From contig OU015525.1 in assembly GCA_907165065.1 (NCBI GenBank), positions 43,320,037-43,384,036 of the forward strand: a DNA stretch of 64,000 nucleotides, given 5' to 3'. Within the stretch, counting starts at the first letter, position 1; each line of letters begins with the position of its first letter. The notes under the pieces were generated by a model that ran no database searches, was not told the DNA's origin, and saw only the letters and a program-made list of their open reading frames with translations. This document shows, piece after piece, positions 25,118 to 35,676 of this stretch. Origin of the DNA: Caprimulgus europaeus (taxonomy: Eukaryota > Chordata > Aves > Caprimulgiformes > Caprimulgidae). The position numbers and the translations under genes are program-made.

Positions 25118-26128
25118 TTAAACATCTTCCTGGTATTCAACAGGTGCTGTAGTAAAGAATATTTTCATCAGATCCATAATTAGAGATTTTAGAAATGTAT
25201 CCATATAAATAATTTATACAAAGGGTCTCACAAAGTCTCTGAAAGAAGAGAAGTTTACTCCACACAACAACTGTTTAAAGTCCAAATTCATTAAGGAGAT
25301 GAGGTACTACCTGTCAGTGATGCCCTGTCGGAAAAGACAAGCCAAAGAGGAAGACAATTGTGCACAGGAAGAAGTATGCGAACATTCTATCATGATGTGA
25401 TAACACTGTAAGTGTCTTATGACTAGCATTTGTGACGAAAAGGAGGAAGAAGGGAGAGAAGAGGATTAATAATTAACTTGGAAGTATTAGTGTAATGAAA
25501 CTGAAGGGAGGATATAATGGACACATACACATTCCTGTTGCTGATCTTAGAAAAGAAAATGCAGAACCACATGGCTCAGATCTTGTAGAAAACCATGCAG
25601 TTGTGTATCCATGTGTGACTGTTTTCATTTTTAATAGTGATCATTAATTACCTTTCTGCATTTGTTAATGTTTGATAGTGGAATTATGTTTTATTTCTTT
25701 AACGGTATAATTAGCAGTAAAGTGCTTTAACAGAAAAGCAGAAACTAAATGTATTTCATAAATCATAAAGGGTATGTACCAAGTGATTGTCTTCTGCCAG
25801 CAGACAAATCAGATTGAAAATTATTTGTGAAGAGATTTCAAGTTTATCTGTGGTATTAGAGAAAGAGTGAGTTCTAAAACTCATTTACAATTTAAGGTTC
25901 TGAAAAAAGGACATGTTGAGGACCAAAGCTACCACTGACTTGAAATGAACCTTAGCACTTATATTAATTAAGCCTGTAGGAGTTTCAGCATCATCCTCTG
26001 ATGCCTTCTGTTTCATTCCCTTCAATGGGAGTTAAGTACCTACATACCCTGAGGACTTGAGTCTCAGGGATTCATAAAATCAGACCCTGTTTCTGAATCT
26101 CTGAAGCTTATGAGGGTTGTATCACTGT

Positions 26129-26172
26129 GACATTTATGCATATAAATGTCTACTGCTACCAGTAGACATTTA
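26129..26172. repeat. Compound inverted repeat (8-bp and 13-bp stems sharing an arm)
   Basis: GACATTTA (26129-26136) pairs with TAAATGTC (26143-26150). The longer word TAAATGTCTACTG (26143-26155) pairs perfectly with CAGTAGACATTTA (26160-26172) across a CTAC loop. The central arm can therefore pair with either neighbour, giving two mutually exclusive hairpins. Confidence 0.9.
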
Positions 26173-27344
26173 ACTTTAAATGGACTACAATATGGATGTA
26201 TATGTCTAAGCTAGTCACGCTGGGCTCCTATGAAGAGAAGTTGTGCCCTTCCAGTGCATCTCTCTTGAAAATTCATCACAATGACTTCACCTGGAAGTAG
26301 GTGAGATAGTTTCCTTGTAGCATGCTGCATAATTTGCTTTAATGGACTGTTCAGCAGAAGCAACTACGGAAAGAGTTGAAATTTTGAGATATTGTTTTTC
26401 ACTTAGTTTTCTAGGGATTTTTTTTTATCCTTTTCTCAGAGTAAAGATAGGCCTTTCATGCCCGTGTCTTTTGTTTGACATCAATTTTTAATAAAAGATT
26501 TCTTTTTTTTTTTTTGTCTTCCAAAGAGTAATATTTACCTCACATTTTCACTATTCACCCAAAGGAAAAACAGGGTTAAAATTTAAAACCACATTGTGAG
26601 AGGCGGCAAGTTGTAATATTGGACTTACTAGTATGAAAAGGAAATGTAGAATTCTTTCCTTCGTAAGTTTATTCAAGCAGTGATCTCTGCGTATCATTCA
26701 CAGGCAAAGATCAGTATGCCTCTTCCTCAACAGTATGCATGTATCTTTTTTGTGTGTATAGGTACACATGAAAGAAGTAGAGGGAAGAAATTGAGATAAA
26801 TGAATTTCTTTTCAGTTTTTCACTATGCCACTGCTCTCTCTCCCAGCTTGAACAGCTGACAATCTACTGTGAATGACAAAATTAGAAATGTATTCTGCAT
26901 TATTGAAACCCAAATGAAAAATTACCCTAAACAACATGTACTTTGACAGCCAAATCACCTAGAAGATTTGCATAACATAGAGAGAAGTTTTGCAGGCATC
27001 AAAAAGTTTGAACAATGCTACAAATACGTTCCCTCTTTTAATACTTGTGCTGTGTAAATTCTTTAAAAAAGTAATTATTTTTACCAATATTTTTCATTCA
27101 TGTGGTCCAGCTTGTGATTGCCTCCTACTTTTGTTCTCATTCATTATATTTTATTTTTTTAAAAAAGTATTGTTATCTGTTTCTAGACTTCTAACATATT
27201 TCCATATACTTATGTTTGATTTTCAGCTGCTGTAATATTTTGGCATTAGCTTCAGTAAAATCCCACATCTGCACTTAACAAAACTGGATTTCATATTCTA
27301 CTGTACTGAGAGGTCTTGTAAACATGGTCCCTCTATACATCTCT

Positions 27345-27662
27345 TCTAGGGTGGTACCTCAATAGTGTAGTCTCTGAATCTCTGATCAACAGCAGACAGC
27401 TTCTGAGATCCTGTGAGAGACCACCTGGAAAAGGAAGGGTGTCTTGCCAGTAGGTTGTGCTGTGATCTTTCCAGTGACTGAAGTGAAGCTGATCTGGATC
27501 CTCTTTGTTTTTCTTGAAAATGGGTATAATTCAATCTTTCTTGTTGTCAGAGGCTTCTCTTGATCACCATGATTTATTCTGACTGGAATCATCTTCAAAC
27601 AACCTTACATGAATCTCATCAAACCTGGGGATCTGAGCACATCCAACTTCTCTAGGGACCCT
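27345..27662 (-). mobile_element. Diverged internal CR1 fragment (RT region)
   Basis: The segment from about 27470 resembles the reverse complement of the CR1 ORF2 part ahead of the RT core. CAGTGACTGAAGTGAAGCTG is followed by CCTCTTTG, TTTTTCTTGAAAATGGG and, at the end, CACATCCAACTTCTCTAGGG, all in the expected order. The 27345-27470 part is not convincingly CR1. No continuous frame survives; minus-strand readings shift after the SVTGK region. It stops exactly where the LTR at 27663 is inserted, and no clear CR1 continuation is seen on the far side. Confidence 0.5.
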
Positions 27663-28283
27663 TGTGATAGTTTGACTGGGCTAGCCCTTGGCTAGCAGCC
27701 AACACAGCCGTTCACCCACTTCCCCCCTCCCCCCCCAGGAGATAGGGGGTAGGGGGGCAAGGATAAGGAGGCCTGTAGGTTGAGATAAGAACAGTTTAAT
27801 AATAGAAAGAAAGCTTAAAATAATACTAATATTAAAATAGTAGTGATAACTATAACAGTAAGAAAATATACAAAAGGATGATACCGAGCCCAGTCTGTTC
27901 CTAGATAACAATCCCGGAGGAGCAACAATCCCAAACCGAAACCACAATGCCGGAGGGGCGAGAGCCCAAATGAAAGCCAGAGAGAGATAAAAGAGGAAGA
28001 GACCCTCACTAATATAATGGACATGACGTGATATGATATGGAATATCTCATTGGCATATCTAAATGCCAATTTAGTTTATTAATTTAAATATTCCTCACC
28101 CCCTTAAATCTTGTGCTTGTAGACTAACAGAACACAAAGTCCTTCACTTCCAGCGACAAAAATGCAAACACTGGTATGTTATCAGTGTCTCTCTCAGAGC
28201 AGGTCCCAGGCTGAAAGCAAACGCAGCACTAGTCTAACTACTGAAAAAGAAACCCAGCTCTGTTTCAGCTAAAAACCTGGACA
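27663..28283 (-). mobile_element. Solo ERVL-type LTR with perfect 5-bp target-site duplication
   Basis: A 621-base LTR in minus orientation. On the plus strand it starts TGTGATAGTTTGACTGGG and ends CTAAAAACCTGGACA, giving TG...CA termini. It is bounded by ACCCT at 27658-27662 and ACCCT at 28284-28288, a perfect 5-bp duplication as made by ERVL-class integrases. Features in LTR order on the minus strand: an inverted repeat TTGGCAT...ATGCCAA (28051-28070), the GATATTCC core, TCACGTCA (a one-base variant of CRE), an ATTAAA poly(A) signal near 27793-27800 and a purine/C-rich end. No internal proviral sequence lies next to it, so recombination between two LTRs probably removed it. Frames crossing it (for example 27681-28070) are not genes. 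Confidence 0.9.
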
Positions 28284-28288
28284 ACCCT

Positions 28289-29011
28289 CTAAAAAAATTT
28301 CAAATATATGTCACAGCTAGAGCAGTGATACAAAAGACAGAAACACAACAGATATTTAATTCACTTGACCCCTGATCAATACATTGAAGTTTAAAAAGGG
28401 TTCATCAGAATATTTTATGTTTATTTCTTCTTACTCAGTGTTAAGGTTTTGTGAGTTCTGAGAGGATTTGTATCACATTACCTTTTGCACAGAAAGTGCA
28501 GTTTACTTTCTGAGTGGAAATAACAGTTTAGGTAAAAAAAAAAAAAAAAAAATACTGAAACCTATATCTTCCAACTCTGAGGAAAGTTCTGATGGTGCAC
28601 AAGAGAATAAAAAATATAATTCATGAAGTTGGACTTTTCTTTTTCAGACATAGCAATGGTAAGCATCTGAAAAGACCAATCTTAAACTGTATATGTAAAG
28701 AATATAAATTGTGCTGTTGAGAACTGTGGGCAATAGATTTGAAATATTGATTCATTTATGATTATATGGATAATTAGTTTGAGAAGAAATAAGTAAAGTG
28801 ATCTTCATCAGTTCTCATATTTTTTCTCCTGGGTAGGAACTTCAGTTTTAGTTTCTAAGAAGATCTTGCTTATCACTCTTTTTCAAGTCTGAACAGCACC
28901 CGTTACTTGTGGAGCAAAACAGGCCAAAGAAGACATGTTTCCACATCATGAGATTAAAAATGAAGAATCCTTTACAGAAGGATATATTTTGCCAGATAAT
29001 TGACTTGCTTT
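28289..29011. other. Unannotated AT-rich DNA
   Basis: No gene or repeat recognised apart from an A19 run at 28534-28552. Confidence 0.5.
28534..28552 (+). repeat. A19 homopolymer
   Basis: Uninterrupted A run. Confidence 0.95.
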
Positions 29012-29196
29012 TCACAGAATCGCAGAATGTTAGGGATTGGAAGGAACCTCAAAAGATCATTCAGTCCAATCCCCCTACCGGAGCAGGAACACCTAGATGA
29101 GATCACACAGGAAGGTGTCCAGGTGGGTTTTGAATGTCTCCAGAGAAGGAGACTCCACAACCTCCCTGGGTAGCCTGCTCCAGTGCTCTTATAGCT
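29012..29196 (-). mobile_element. CR1 LINE 3' end
   Basis: Reverse-oriented CR1 tail: TCACAGAATCGCAGAATG, GGGATTGGAAGGAACCTC, CAGTCCAATCCCCCTACC, then CCAGGTGGGTTTTGAATG and CTCCACAACCTCCCTGGG. The last parts correspond to the end of ORF2. The 5' break lies near 29196, after CTGCTCCAGTGCTC. Short and 5'-truncated; no product. Confidence 0.93.
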
Positions 29197-29982
29197 TCTA
29201 TGCTATTCTGAGGTACATCCTAGATACCTTGAAGGTAAGAATCATAGAGAGGAAGTTGTTCTATGACAGAATTCCCAAACTCCATGCCAATGAGACCAAT
29301 AAAAGAAAGTGACTTTGATAACTATAGTTTCTGTATATTCTGGTGACAGTGACAAATCTGGGGAACTCCTAGCTTATAATGTGAAGTGACTGGAGAAAAT
29401 TATGCTTCTCCAGTGCTGGTAGCATTGGTTCTACTTCAAGCATTTCCTTCTTCTCATCAGTATTCAGAGAATCTCACCTGGTTTTATTTTAATTTTTTTT
29501 GCATTTAGCTGCTTGCTCCTATTAGTTGTATAATTAAACACTGATAAGCTTTCATTTCTCCATGAAATGGCACAGAAAATTCCAGAATAAAGAAAACAGA
29601 TTGTTTACTGTTGATAAAACTAATTATACAATATCAAACTTAGAATTTGAACTGGAACTGACAGAGCTAATGGAACCTGTCTGTTCTTCTGGTTTTGCCT
29701 TGTGGTCTATCTTTATGTGCTTCCACCAACATTGAGTTTGTGCTATATGGATATATAACCCATAAATATTTGGGTTATATATTGGGTTAATGATGTTAAA
29801 TACTTATTTTCAGCACAATCTATACTTATTATTCTTCCGGTGCCTGTCTCAGACCAACTTCTGCCAATTAGCAAGGTAGCATCACAATAAGAATTAAGTT
29901 AGTGAAATGGGAAATACTGTTCTAGGCAGCTATTGGATAAATCCAAGATTGGTGAAACAGAGAGGAGAGACAAAATTCATAT
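29197..29982. other. Unannotated AT-rich DNA
   Basis: No gene or mobile element seen. It holds a 12-bp perfect inverted repeat at 29751-29782, listed separately. Confidence 0.5.
29751..29782. repeat. 12-bp perfect inverted repeat
   Basis: ATATATAACCCA (29751-29762) and TGGGTTATATAT (29771-29782) pair exactly across TAAATATT. A partial extra copy of TGGGTTA follows immediately. Not part of a recognised element. Confidence 0.9.
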
Positions 29983-30593
29983 TGTATAGGGTCTGGCTGA
30001 GATGGGTTTAATTTTCCCCATAGCAGCCCTCAGAGTGCTGAGTTTTTTAACTAGAAAAGTGTTGATAACACTCCAGTGTTTTAGCTAATGCTGAGCAGTG
30101 CTGTCTCTCCAACATTCCCTGCCCTCATCCACAATAGGCTGGATGTGGGGAAGATATTGGGAGGGGACATAGCCAGGACAGCTGGCACAAACTAACCAAA
30201 GGGATATTCCATACCATATAACATCTGCTCAGAAAAAAAGCTTGGAGAATGGAGAGGGAAGGAGGGCCATTCATTATTTACGACATTTGTCCTCCAGAGT
30301 AACCGCTACACGTGCTGAAGCCCTGCTTCCCAGGAAACGTCCAGAAATTACCTGCTGATGGGAAGTAGAGAATAAATATTTTGTTCTTCCTTTGCTTTCG
30401 TGCGCATGGCTTAACTTTGTGCTTGTATTAAACTGCCTTTATCTTGATCCACAAGTTCGGGTTTTTTTGGTTTTGGGGGGTTTTTTGGGGGTTTTTTTAC
30501 ATCTTATTTGCTCCCCTCCACTTTCTGCTGAGGAGGGAAGTGGCAGAGCAGCTTGGTAGGCACCTGGCATCCAGCCAAGGTTAACCCACCACA
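29983..30593 (+). mobile_element. Solo ERVL-type LTR, forward orientation
   Basis: A 611-base LTR starting TGTATAGGGTCTGGCTGAG and ending TTAACCCACCACA. The order is a U3 with AGTGTTGATAACACTCCAG and GGGGACATAGCCAGGACAG, the shared core GATATTCCATACCATATAAC (30203), TAACCGCTACACGTGCTG, an ATTAAA signal before CTGCCTTTATCTTGATCC, a G/T-rich stretch (about 30460-30498) and a closing TGGCAGAGCAGC block. Flanking five bases are CATAT on the left and CACAT on the right, a probable 5-bp target duplication with one change. The CRE/TATA part of the core is eroded. No internal viral genes; solo LTR. Confidence 0.88.
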
Positions 30594-30691
30594 CACATAA
30601 ATAACATTAAAATGTAATAAAGGTAAGATGGCTGAATTATCTGGAATTGTGTCTTTATGGTCTTTTAACAAGACTTTCCAAATAATAATTT

Positions 30692-30715
30692 AAAAAAAAA
30701 AAAAAAAAAAAAAAA
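30692..30715 (+). repeat. A24 homopolymer
   Basis: Uninterrupted run of 24 A. Confidence 0.95.
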
Positions 30716-31609
30716 GACTTTGACATTACCTAAACTCTATAAGATGTCACTTGCCTGAATGTCTGGAATTGCCAGACATGGTAGACTTTTTTCTGGGTCT
30801 GGTTCTGAAGAGATGGGAGAAGGACACTAGCCTCCTTGCAGTAGGCAGATCCTCTTGTTCAGATTACTGATTTAGCTTAACAGCAATCACCTTGCAATGT
30901 ACTTCAGTAATGAAACCACTTGAAAATCATCACCATGGTTTCCAGGATGACTATTTGACCCTTAATTATGTGACTTGTTACTAACATAGTTTATTGCCAT
31001 TACACATCCCTTTGTGGTTACCTAAAAGGCTGCCCTATTTATTAATAGTGTCAATGGAAAAATGATTCCTAAGTAATTACAAAATACTCTTAACTACTTT
31101 ATCTTGGCATTGTTTACTGGGGCATTTACCCTAGTATTTTGTGAAGCTGATTCTGTGCTGTTCGTTGTTAATGATATATCTAGAAAGTAGATCTATCACT
31201 TTTGTCTTTTAAATGAGAGTGACAATGTTCATATATTTTGAGTCTTTTTCCATCATCTGTTCTGCTTGACCTTCATTTAGAAAAGCACATCAAGAACTTC
31301 TCTGGAGAAAAGTGTTATTTCCACAGTGTGCCACGAGATGTCAGTGTTTCAGAATATTACTTTAGTCAAAATCTGCTGTTAAAAACCCCGTTCTGTGCTC
31401 TACATTGTTCAAGGTTCAATGGCTAGCAGTCATTTTTGATAGTTTGGGACTAACGATATAGACTGATTAAATCACTCCCAACTAAAAATGGAATGGAAAA
31501 AAATAAATCATATAAGCGTCCCTCTAGAACCGCATTTTTATTTCTTCCTCCCAAAACTGCACCTTGACCAAATCTTTGAGTTCTTGCTCTGTATTGGGTA
31601 CTTAGTCAC

Positions 31610-31630
31610 TTTTTTTTTTTTTTTTTTTTT
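31610..31630 (+). repeat. T21 homopolymer
   Basis: Uninterrupted run of 21 T, then AGAAATC. Confidence 0.95.
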
Positions 31631-32637
31631 AGAAATCTCCCTTTGTGAGTAATAAACAACGCTGCAGCTCCTGTGTTTAGTGTGAGCCAGCAGCTAAGTC
31701 GAGCCCAGGTCTGATATTGCCTAGTTTGAGCAAGAAAATACTCGTAATCTGAAGTTTTATAGCTGGGAAATTTTGTCAGATTGCAAACCTGTAGGAACTA
31801 GCACCACAATGCTGCAACTGTCTGAATGGAAAAGTTTTACATCAGTGGGGTGGGAGAAAAAAGGGCAGTGGTTGAAAAGGTAACAATATGATCTTGCCAA
31901 GGTCTTGCCTACATTTTAAATACATATATTTTGCAGCAAAATGGCATTAAGTGTTTTTACCTTAGGCTTTGGTAACCTCTGCCTGCAGCTCTAAACCAGT
32001 TTCTTAAAGGTGAAAATACACCATGACGTGTGCCAGTTTGAGAGTAATTTCTCAAGTAGGTATACTCTTAATAGGTAGATAAATCTGTCACACAAGCTGC
32101 AGTAAGGGATGAGGAACACTGCCTTTATGACATGTTCTTATTAGACAAGAGGCAGAACTTTTTTCAAAGGGAATATAAAATTCTTATTGTCCTCTAGCAA
32201 CTGGAGTGCATAAAACAAATGAGTATATATGGCATATGATACACATGGAATGCATCATACAGTATTTATGGAAAAAAAATGAAAAAACTGACAGTATTGT
32301 CAAACATGAATCTAACGTGAGCCTGATAAACCAAAAACATTAGAAGCAAATTACATTTCACCTCTGGAAATAAAAGAGGTAAGTATATTCTGTTATAGCT
32401 AGCACTGGTAATGTCTCCAAGGCAAAGATACATTGGCTTTTTAATAGAGGGGTGTTTTTCAGTGTCCACTGTTTAGTATAAAATCTCTCCCACTGCTAAA
32501 AAGGCTAAAACCACTTTCCAGAAAAGTTGTATTTCTGGTATTGATGTAAGGATTCCAAATCGTTAGTCTTTCAATTAGTCTTTCTTAGTTTTTTGCATCA
32601 TTCTGTCTTATGAAAACTACCGCTGTCTTCTGGAAGT

Positions 32638-32765
32638 GTTCAAGGCCAGGTTGGATGGGGCTTTGAGAAATCTGGTCTAGTGGAAGGTGTCCCTGACGAG
32701 GTCAGGGGAATTGGAACTAGGTTATCTTTAAGGTCCCTTCCAACTCTAACCATTCTATGATACTA
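32638..32765 (+). mobile_element. Short CR1 LINE 3' end, forward orientation
   Basis: Plus-oriented CR1 tail: CAAGGCCAGGTTGGATGGGG, GGTCTAGTGGAAGGTGTCCC, TTGGAACTAGGTTATC, AAGGTCCCTTCCAACTC and CCATTCTATGATACTA, the usual 3' terminus. Only about 128 bases remain. It is the only CR1 in the window on the plus strand. Confidence 0.92.
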
Positions 32766-33088
32766 CAGAACTGTTCTCATTTGCAATTTCCCCTTGCCAC
32801 TTTGATTCCTCAGTACAGATTTTAAAGGGCTCCTATAAGAGGAGAGTGCTTGCCCAAAGTGCACAGTTACTCAACTAGTCACTGGCCCAAAGCAAGTTGG
32901 GTGCATTCCTTTGCTGCTTCTCTTGGACCACAGTCTCATCTGCATTGTCTGCAGGAAACTCCTGGCCTCCGAGACCATAATTTATCTTTCTTTCTTCTGA
33001 AACAGTATTCCATTGTGAGTATACAAGGAAGGAAGGGGAATAGTGAAGCTAACTTCTTCTCTGTGTATAAATTTTAATTCCAAAATAA
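32766..33088. other. Unannotated spacer between two opposed CR1 copies
   Basis: About 320 bases with no recognised element; a 75-codon plus frame here has no known domain. Confidence 0.5.
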
Positions 33089-35676
33089 TCACAGAATTAT
33101 AGGGGTTGGAAGTGACCTCGGGAAATTATCTAGTCCAACCCCCCTGCTAAAGCAGATTCCTTAGAGCAGATTGCAAAGGAAAGCATCCAGGCCGGTTTTG
33201 AACATCTCCAGGGATGGAGATTCCACAACCTCTCTGTGCAGTTTATTCCAGTGCTCTGACACCCTCACAGTAAAGATTTTCCTTAAGTCTGTGTGGAACT
33301 TCTGGTGTTCCAGTTTTTGCCCATTGCCCCTTGTCCTGTCACTGGGCACTACTGAAAAAACCTGGCCCCCATCCATTTGGCCCCCACATTTCAGATAATT
33401 ATAGACATTGATAAGATCCCCTCTCAGTCTTCTCTTCTCCAGGCTGAAGAGTCCCAGTTCTCTCAGCCCCTCCTTGTAAGGCAGATGCTCCAGGCCCCTC
33501 ATCATCTTTGTGGCCCTCTGCTGGACTCTCTCCAGAAGATCCCTGTCTTTCTTGAACTGAGGAGCCCAGAACTGGACACAGTATTCCAGATGTGGCCTCA
33601 CCAGGGCAGAGCAGAGGGGGAGGAGAACCTCCCTCGGCCTGCTGGCCACTCTCTTTTTAATGCACCCCAGGATACTGTTGGCCTTCCTGGCCACAACGAT
33701 ACACTGCTAGCTCATGGCCAGCCTGCTGTCCACCAGGACACCCAGGTCCTTTTCCACAGAGCTCCTCTCCAGCAGGTCAGCCCCTAACCTGTACTGATGC
33801 ATGCGGTTATTCCTCCCCAGGTGAAGGACTCTGCATTTGCTCTTGTTGAACCTCATCAGGTTCCTTTCTGCCCAACTCTCCAGCATGTCCAGGTCTCATT
33901 GAATGGCAGCACAACCTTCTGGTGTGTCAGCCACTCCTCCCAATTTCGTATCATCAGCAAACTCGCTGAGGATGGACTCTATCCCTACATCCAGGTCCTT
34001 GATGAAGATGTCAAACAAGACAGGATCCAGTTCAGACCCCTGGGGAACACCACTAGTTACTGGCCTCCAACTAGATTCTGTGCCACTGATCACAACCTTC
34101 TGAGCTCTGCCAGTCAGACAGTTCTCAATACACCTCAACTTCCACTCATCTATCCCATAACTTGTAGCTTTGCTACAAGGATGTTGTGGAAGATACTATC
34201 AAAAGCCTTGCTGAAATCAAGGTAGACAGCATTCACTGCTCTCTCCTCATCTATCCAGCTGGTGATGACATCATAGAAGGCTATCAGATTTTCCCTTAGT
34301 GAAACTATGTTGACTACTTCTGATAACCTCCATTTCTTCCAATTGCTTAGAGATGGTATCAAGAATAAATTACTCCATCAACTTCCCAGGGACGGAAGTG
34401 AGCCTGACTCTTCTGTAGTTGCCCAGATCTTCCTTCTTATCCTTTTTGAAGATTGGAGTAATATTGGCTGTCCTCCAGTCTTCAGGCACCCCTCCCATTC
34501 TCTAAGACCTGTCAAAGATGATAGAGAGCATTTTAGTGATCGGTCCCGCCAGCTCCTTCGGCACTCATGGGTGCATCCCATCAGGGCCCATGGATTTGTG
34601 TGAATTGATTTTGTTTAGACTATCTCTGGTCAGTTCCTCTTCAACCAAGGGGAAGTCTTTCTCTCTCCATACTCTCTCCTCTAGCATCTGGGATTCCTGA
34701 GGCACTTTTAGCTGTAGAGACTGAAGCAAAGAAGGCATTCAGTATCTCTGCCTTCTCAGCGTCTCCTGTTACCATGGTACCTGCCTTATTCAACAGTGAG
34801 CGCACATTTTCCCTGGTCTTCCTTTTGTTACTGATGTACCTTAAAAATCCTTTTTTGTTGTCTTTAACCTCCTTTGCCAGATTTAGCTCCAAGTGGACCT
34901 CAGCTTCCCTAGTTGCATCCCTGCAGGCCCTGACCACATTCTGATACTCCTCCCAGGTGGATAGACCCTTTTTACACATTTCATAGGCTTTGTCTTCCCT
35001 TTGAGTTTTTTCATGAGCTCCTTGCTCATCCACATGTGTTTCCTGCCATCCCTTCCTGATTTCTTTCTCTTAGGGGTGCACTGGTTTTGAGCTTGGAGGA
35101 AGTGGTACTTGGATGTTAACAAACTTTTTTGGGCCCCCTTACCTTTCAATGCTCTAGCCAATGGGATAGCCTCAAATAGGTGCTTCAAGAGGTCAAAATT
35201 GGCTGTCCTGAAGTCCAGAGTTGCAACTCTACTTATTGGCTTGCATCTTCCACATGAGATACTGAACTCTACCATCTCCTTGTCCCTGCAACCCAGGCTG
35301 CCCCCAACCTTCACATTCCTCACGAGCTCTTCCTTGTTTTTAAGAATAAGGTCCAGAATCACATCTCTCCTCATCGGCTCTTCTACCACCTGCATCAGAA
35401 AGTTATGCTCCACACATTGCAAGAACCTCTTAGACTGCGTGCACTTGGCTGTGTTGTTTTTCCAACAAATATCAGGGTGACTGAAATCCCCCACAAGAAC
35501 CAGGGCCTGTGATCTCAAGGCTACCCTCAGCTGTCTGTTAAAGGTCTCATCCACCTTCTCATCCTGATCAGGTGGCCTGTAGTAAACACCCACAACAGTG
35601 TCACCTGTGTTAATGCACCCCTCAATTTTCACCCTTAAGCTCTCTGTTCATTCATCATCCATCTCTAATCTGCTTA
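33089..35676 (-). mobile_element. Long CR1 LINE copy (about 2.6 kb), 5'-truncated
   Basis: The longest retroelement in the window, in minus orientation. The 3' end at 33089 (TCACAGAATTATAGG, then GGTTGGAAGTGACCTC) matches the CR1 tail. Homology runs without large gaps through the 3' UTR, ORF2 C-terminus and RT into the endonuclease, and breaks near 35676 inside the endonuclease coding part. ORF1 and the N-terminal half of the endonuclease are missing, typical of 5' truncation during target-primed reverse transcription. Divergence appears moderate: many long blocks remain open and most defects are single frame changes or CpG-type stops. Confidence 0.97.
33161..35674 (-). pseudogene. Decayed CR1 ORF2 (endonuclease, reverse transcriptase, C-terminal domain)
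   Basis: In life this protein nicks DNA and reverse-transcribes CR1 RNA onto the target. Three blocks are visible. The C-terminal half of the endonuclease (34883-35632) has VVGVYYRPPDQ and GDFSHPDICW, including the Asp/His region of the apurinic-type endonuclease fold. The RT block (about 33896-35033) has RT motif [13 protein letters not shown] (about 34195-34230), [13 protein letters not shown] and the catalytic FADDTKL (FADD codons 33950-33961). The post-RT domain (33161-33694) is open for 177 codons. The frame changes at least three times between 35033 and 34138, and an in-frame stop at 33896-33898 sits where CR1 normally has AAIQRDL, as expected from CGA to TGA decay. GVPQGS is followed by ELDP where CR1 normally has VLGP. 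The start is lost to truncation. Non-functional. Confidence 0.93.

Larger units (their letters stand above)
18998..27344. other. Long unannotated AT-rich interval
   Basis: More than 8 kb with no gene, RNA gene or mobile element I can name. Scattered simple repeats: (CAAA)n near 20436-20476, (TTG)n near 23521-23537, A20 at 24163-24182, T15 at 24739-24753, A20 at 25098-25117 and T13 at 26503-26515. A 21-base near-palindrome (TATGTATATG, C, CATATACATA) lies at about 20835-20856, and a compound inverted repeat at 26129-26172 is listed separately. Frames of up to 106 codons (21968-22288 plus) lack any recognisable domain or conserved motif. Confidence 0.5.
30594..32637. other. Unannotated AT-rich DNA with two homopolymers
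   Basis: No gene recognised. Contains A24 at 30692-30715, an 8-bp hairpin (ATGTCTGG/CCAGACAT) at 30759-30779 and T21 at 31610-31630. Open frames are under 70 codons and have no motifs. Confidence 0.5.
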
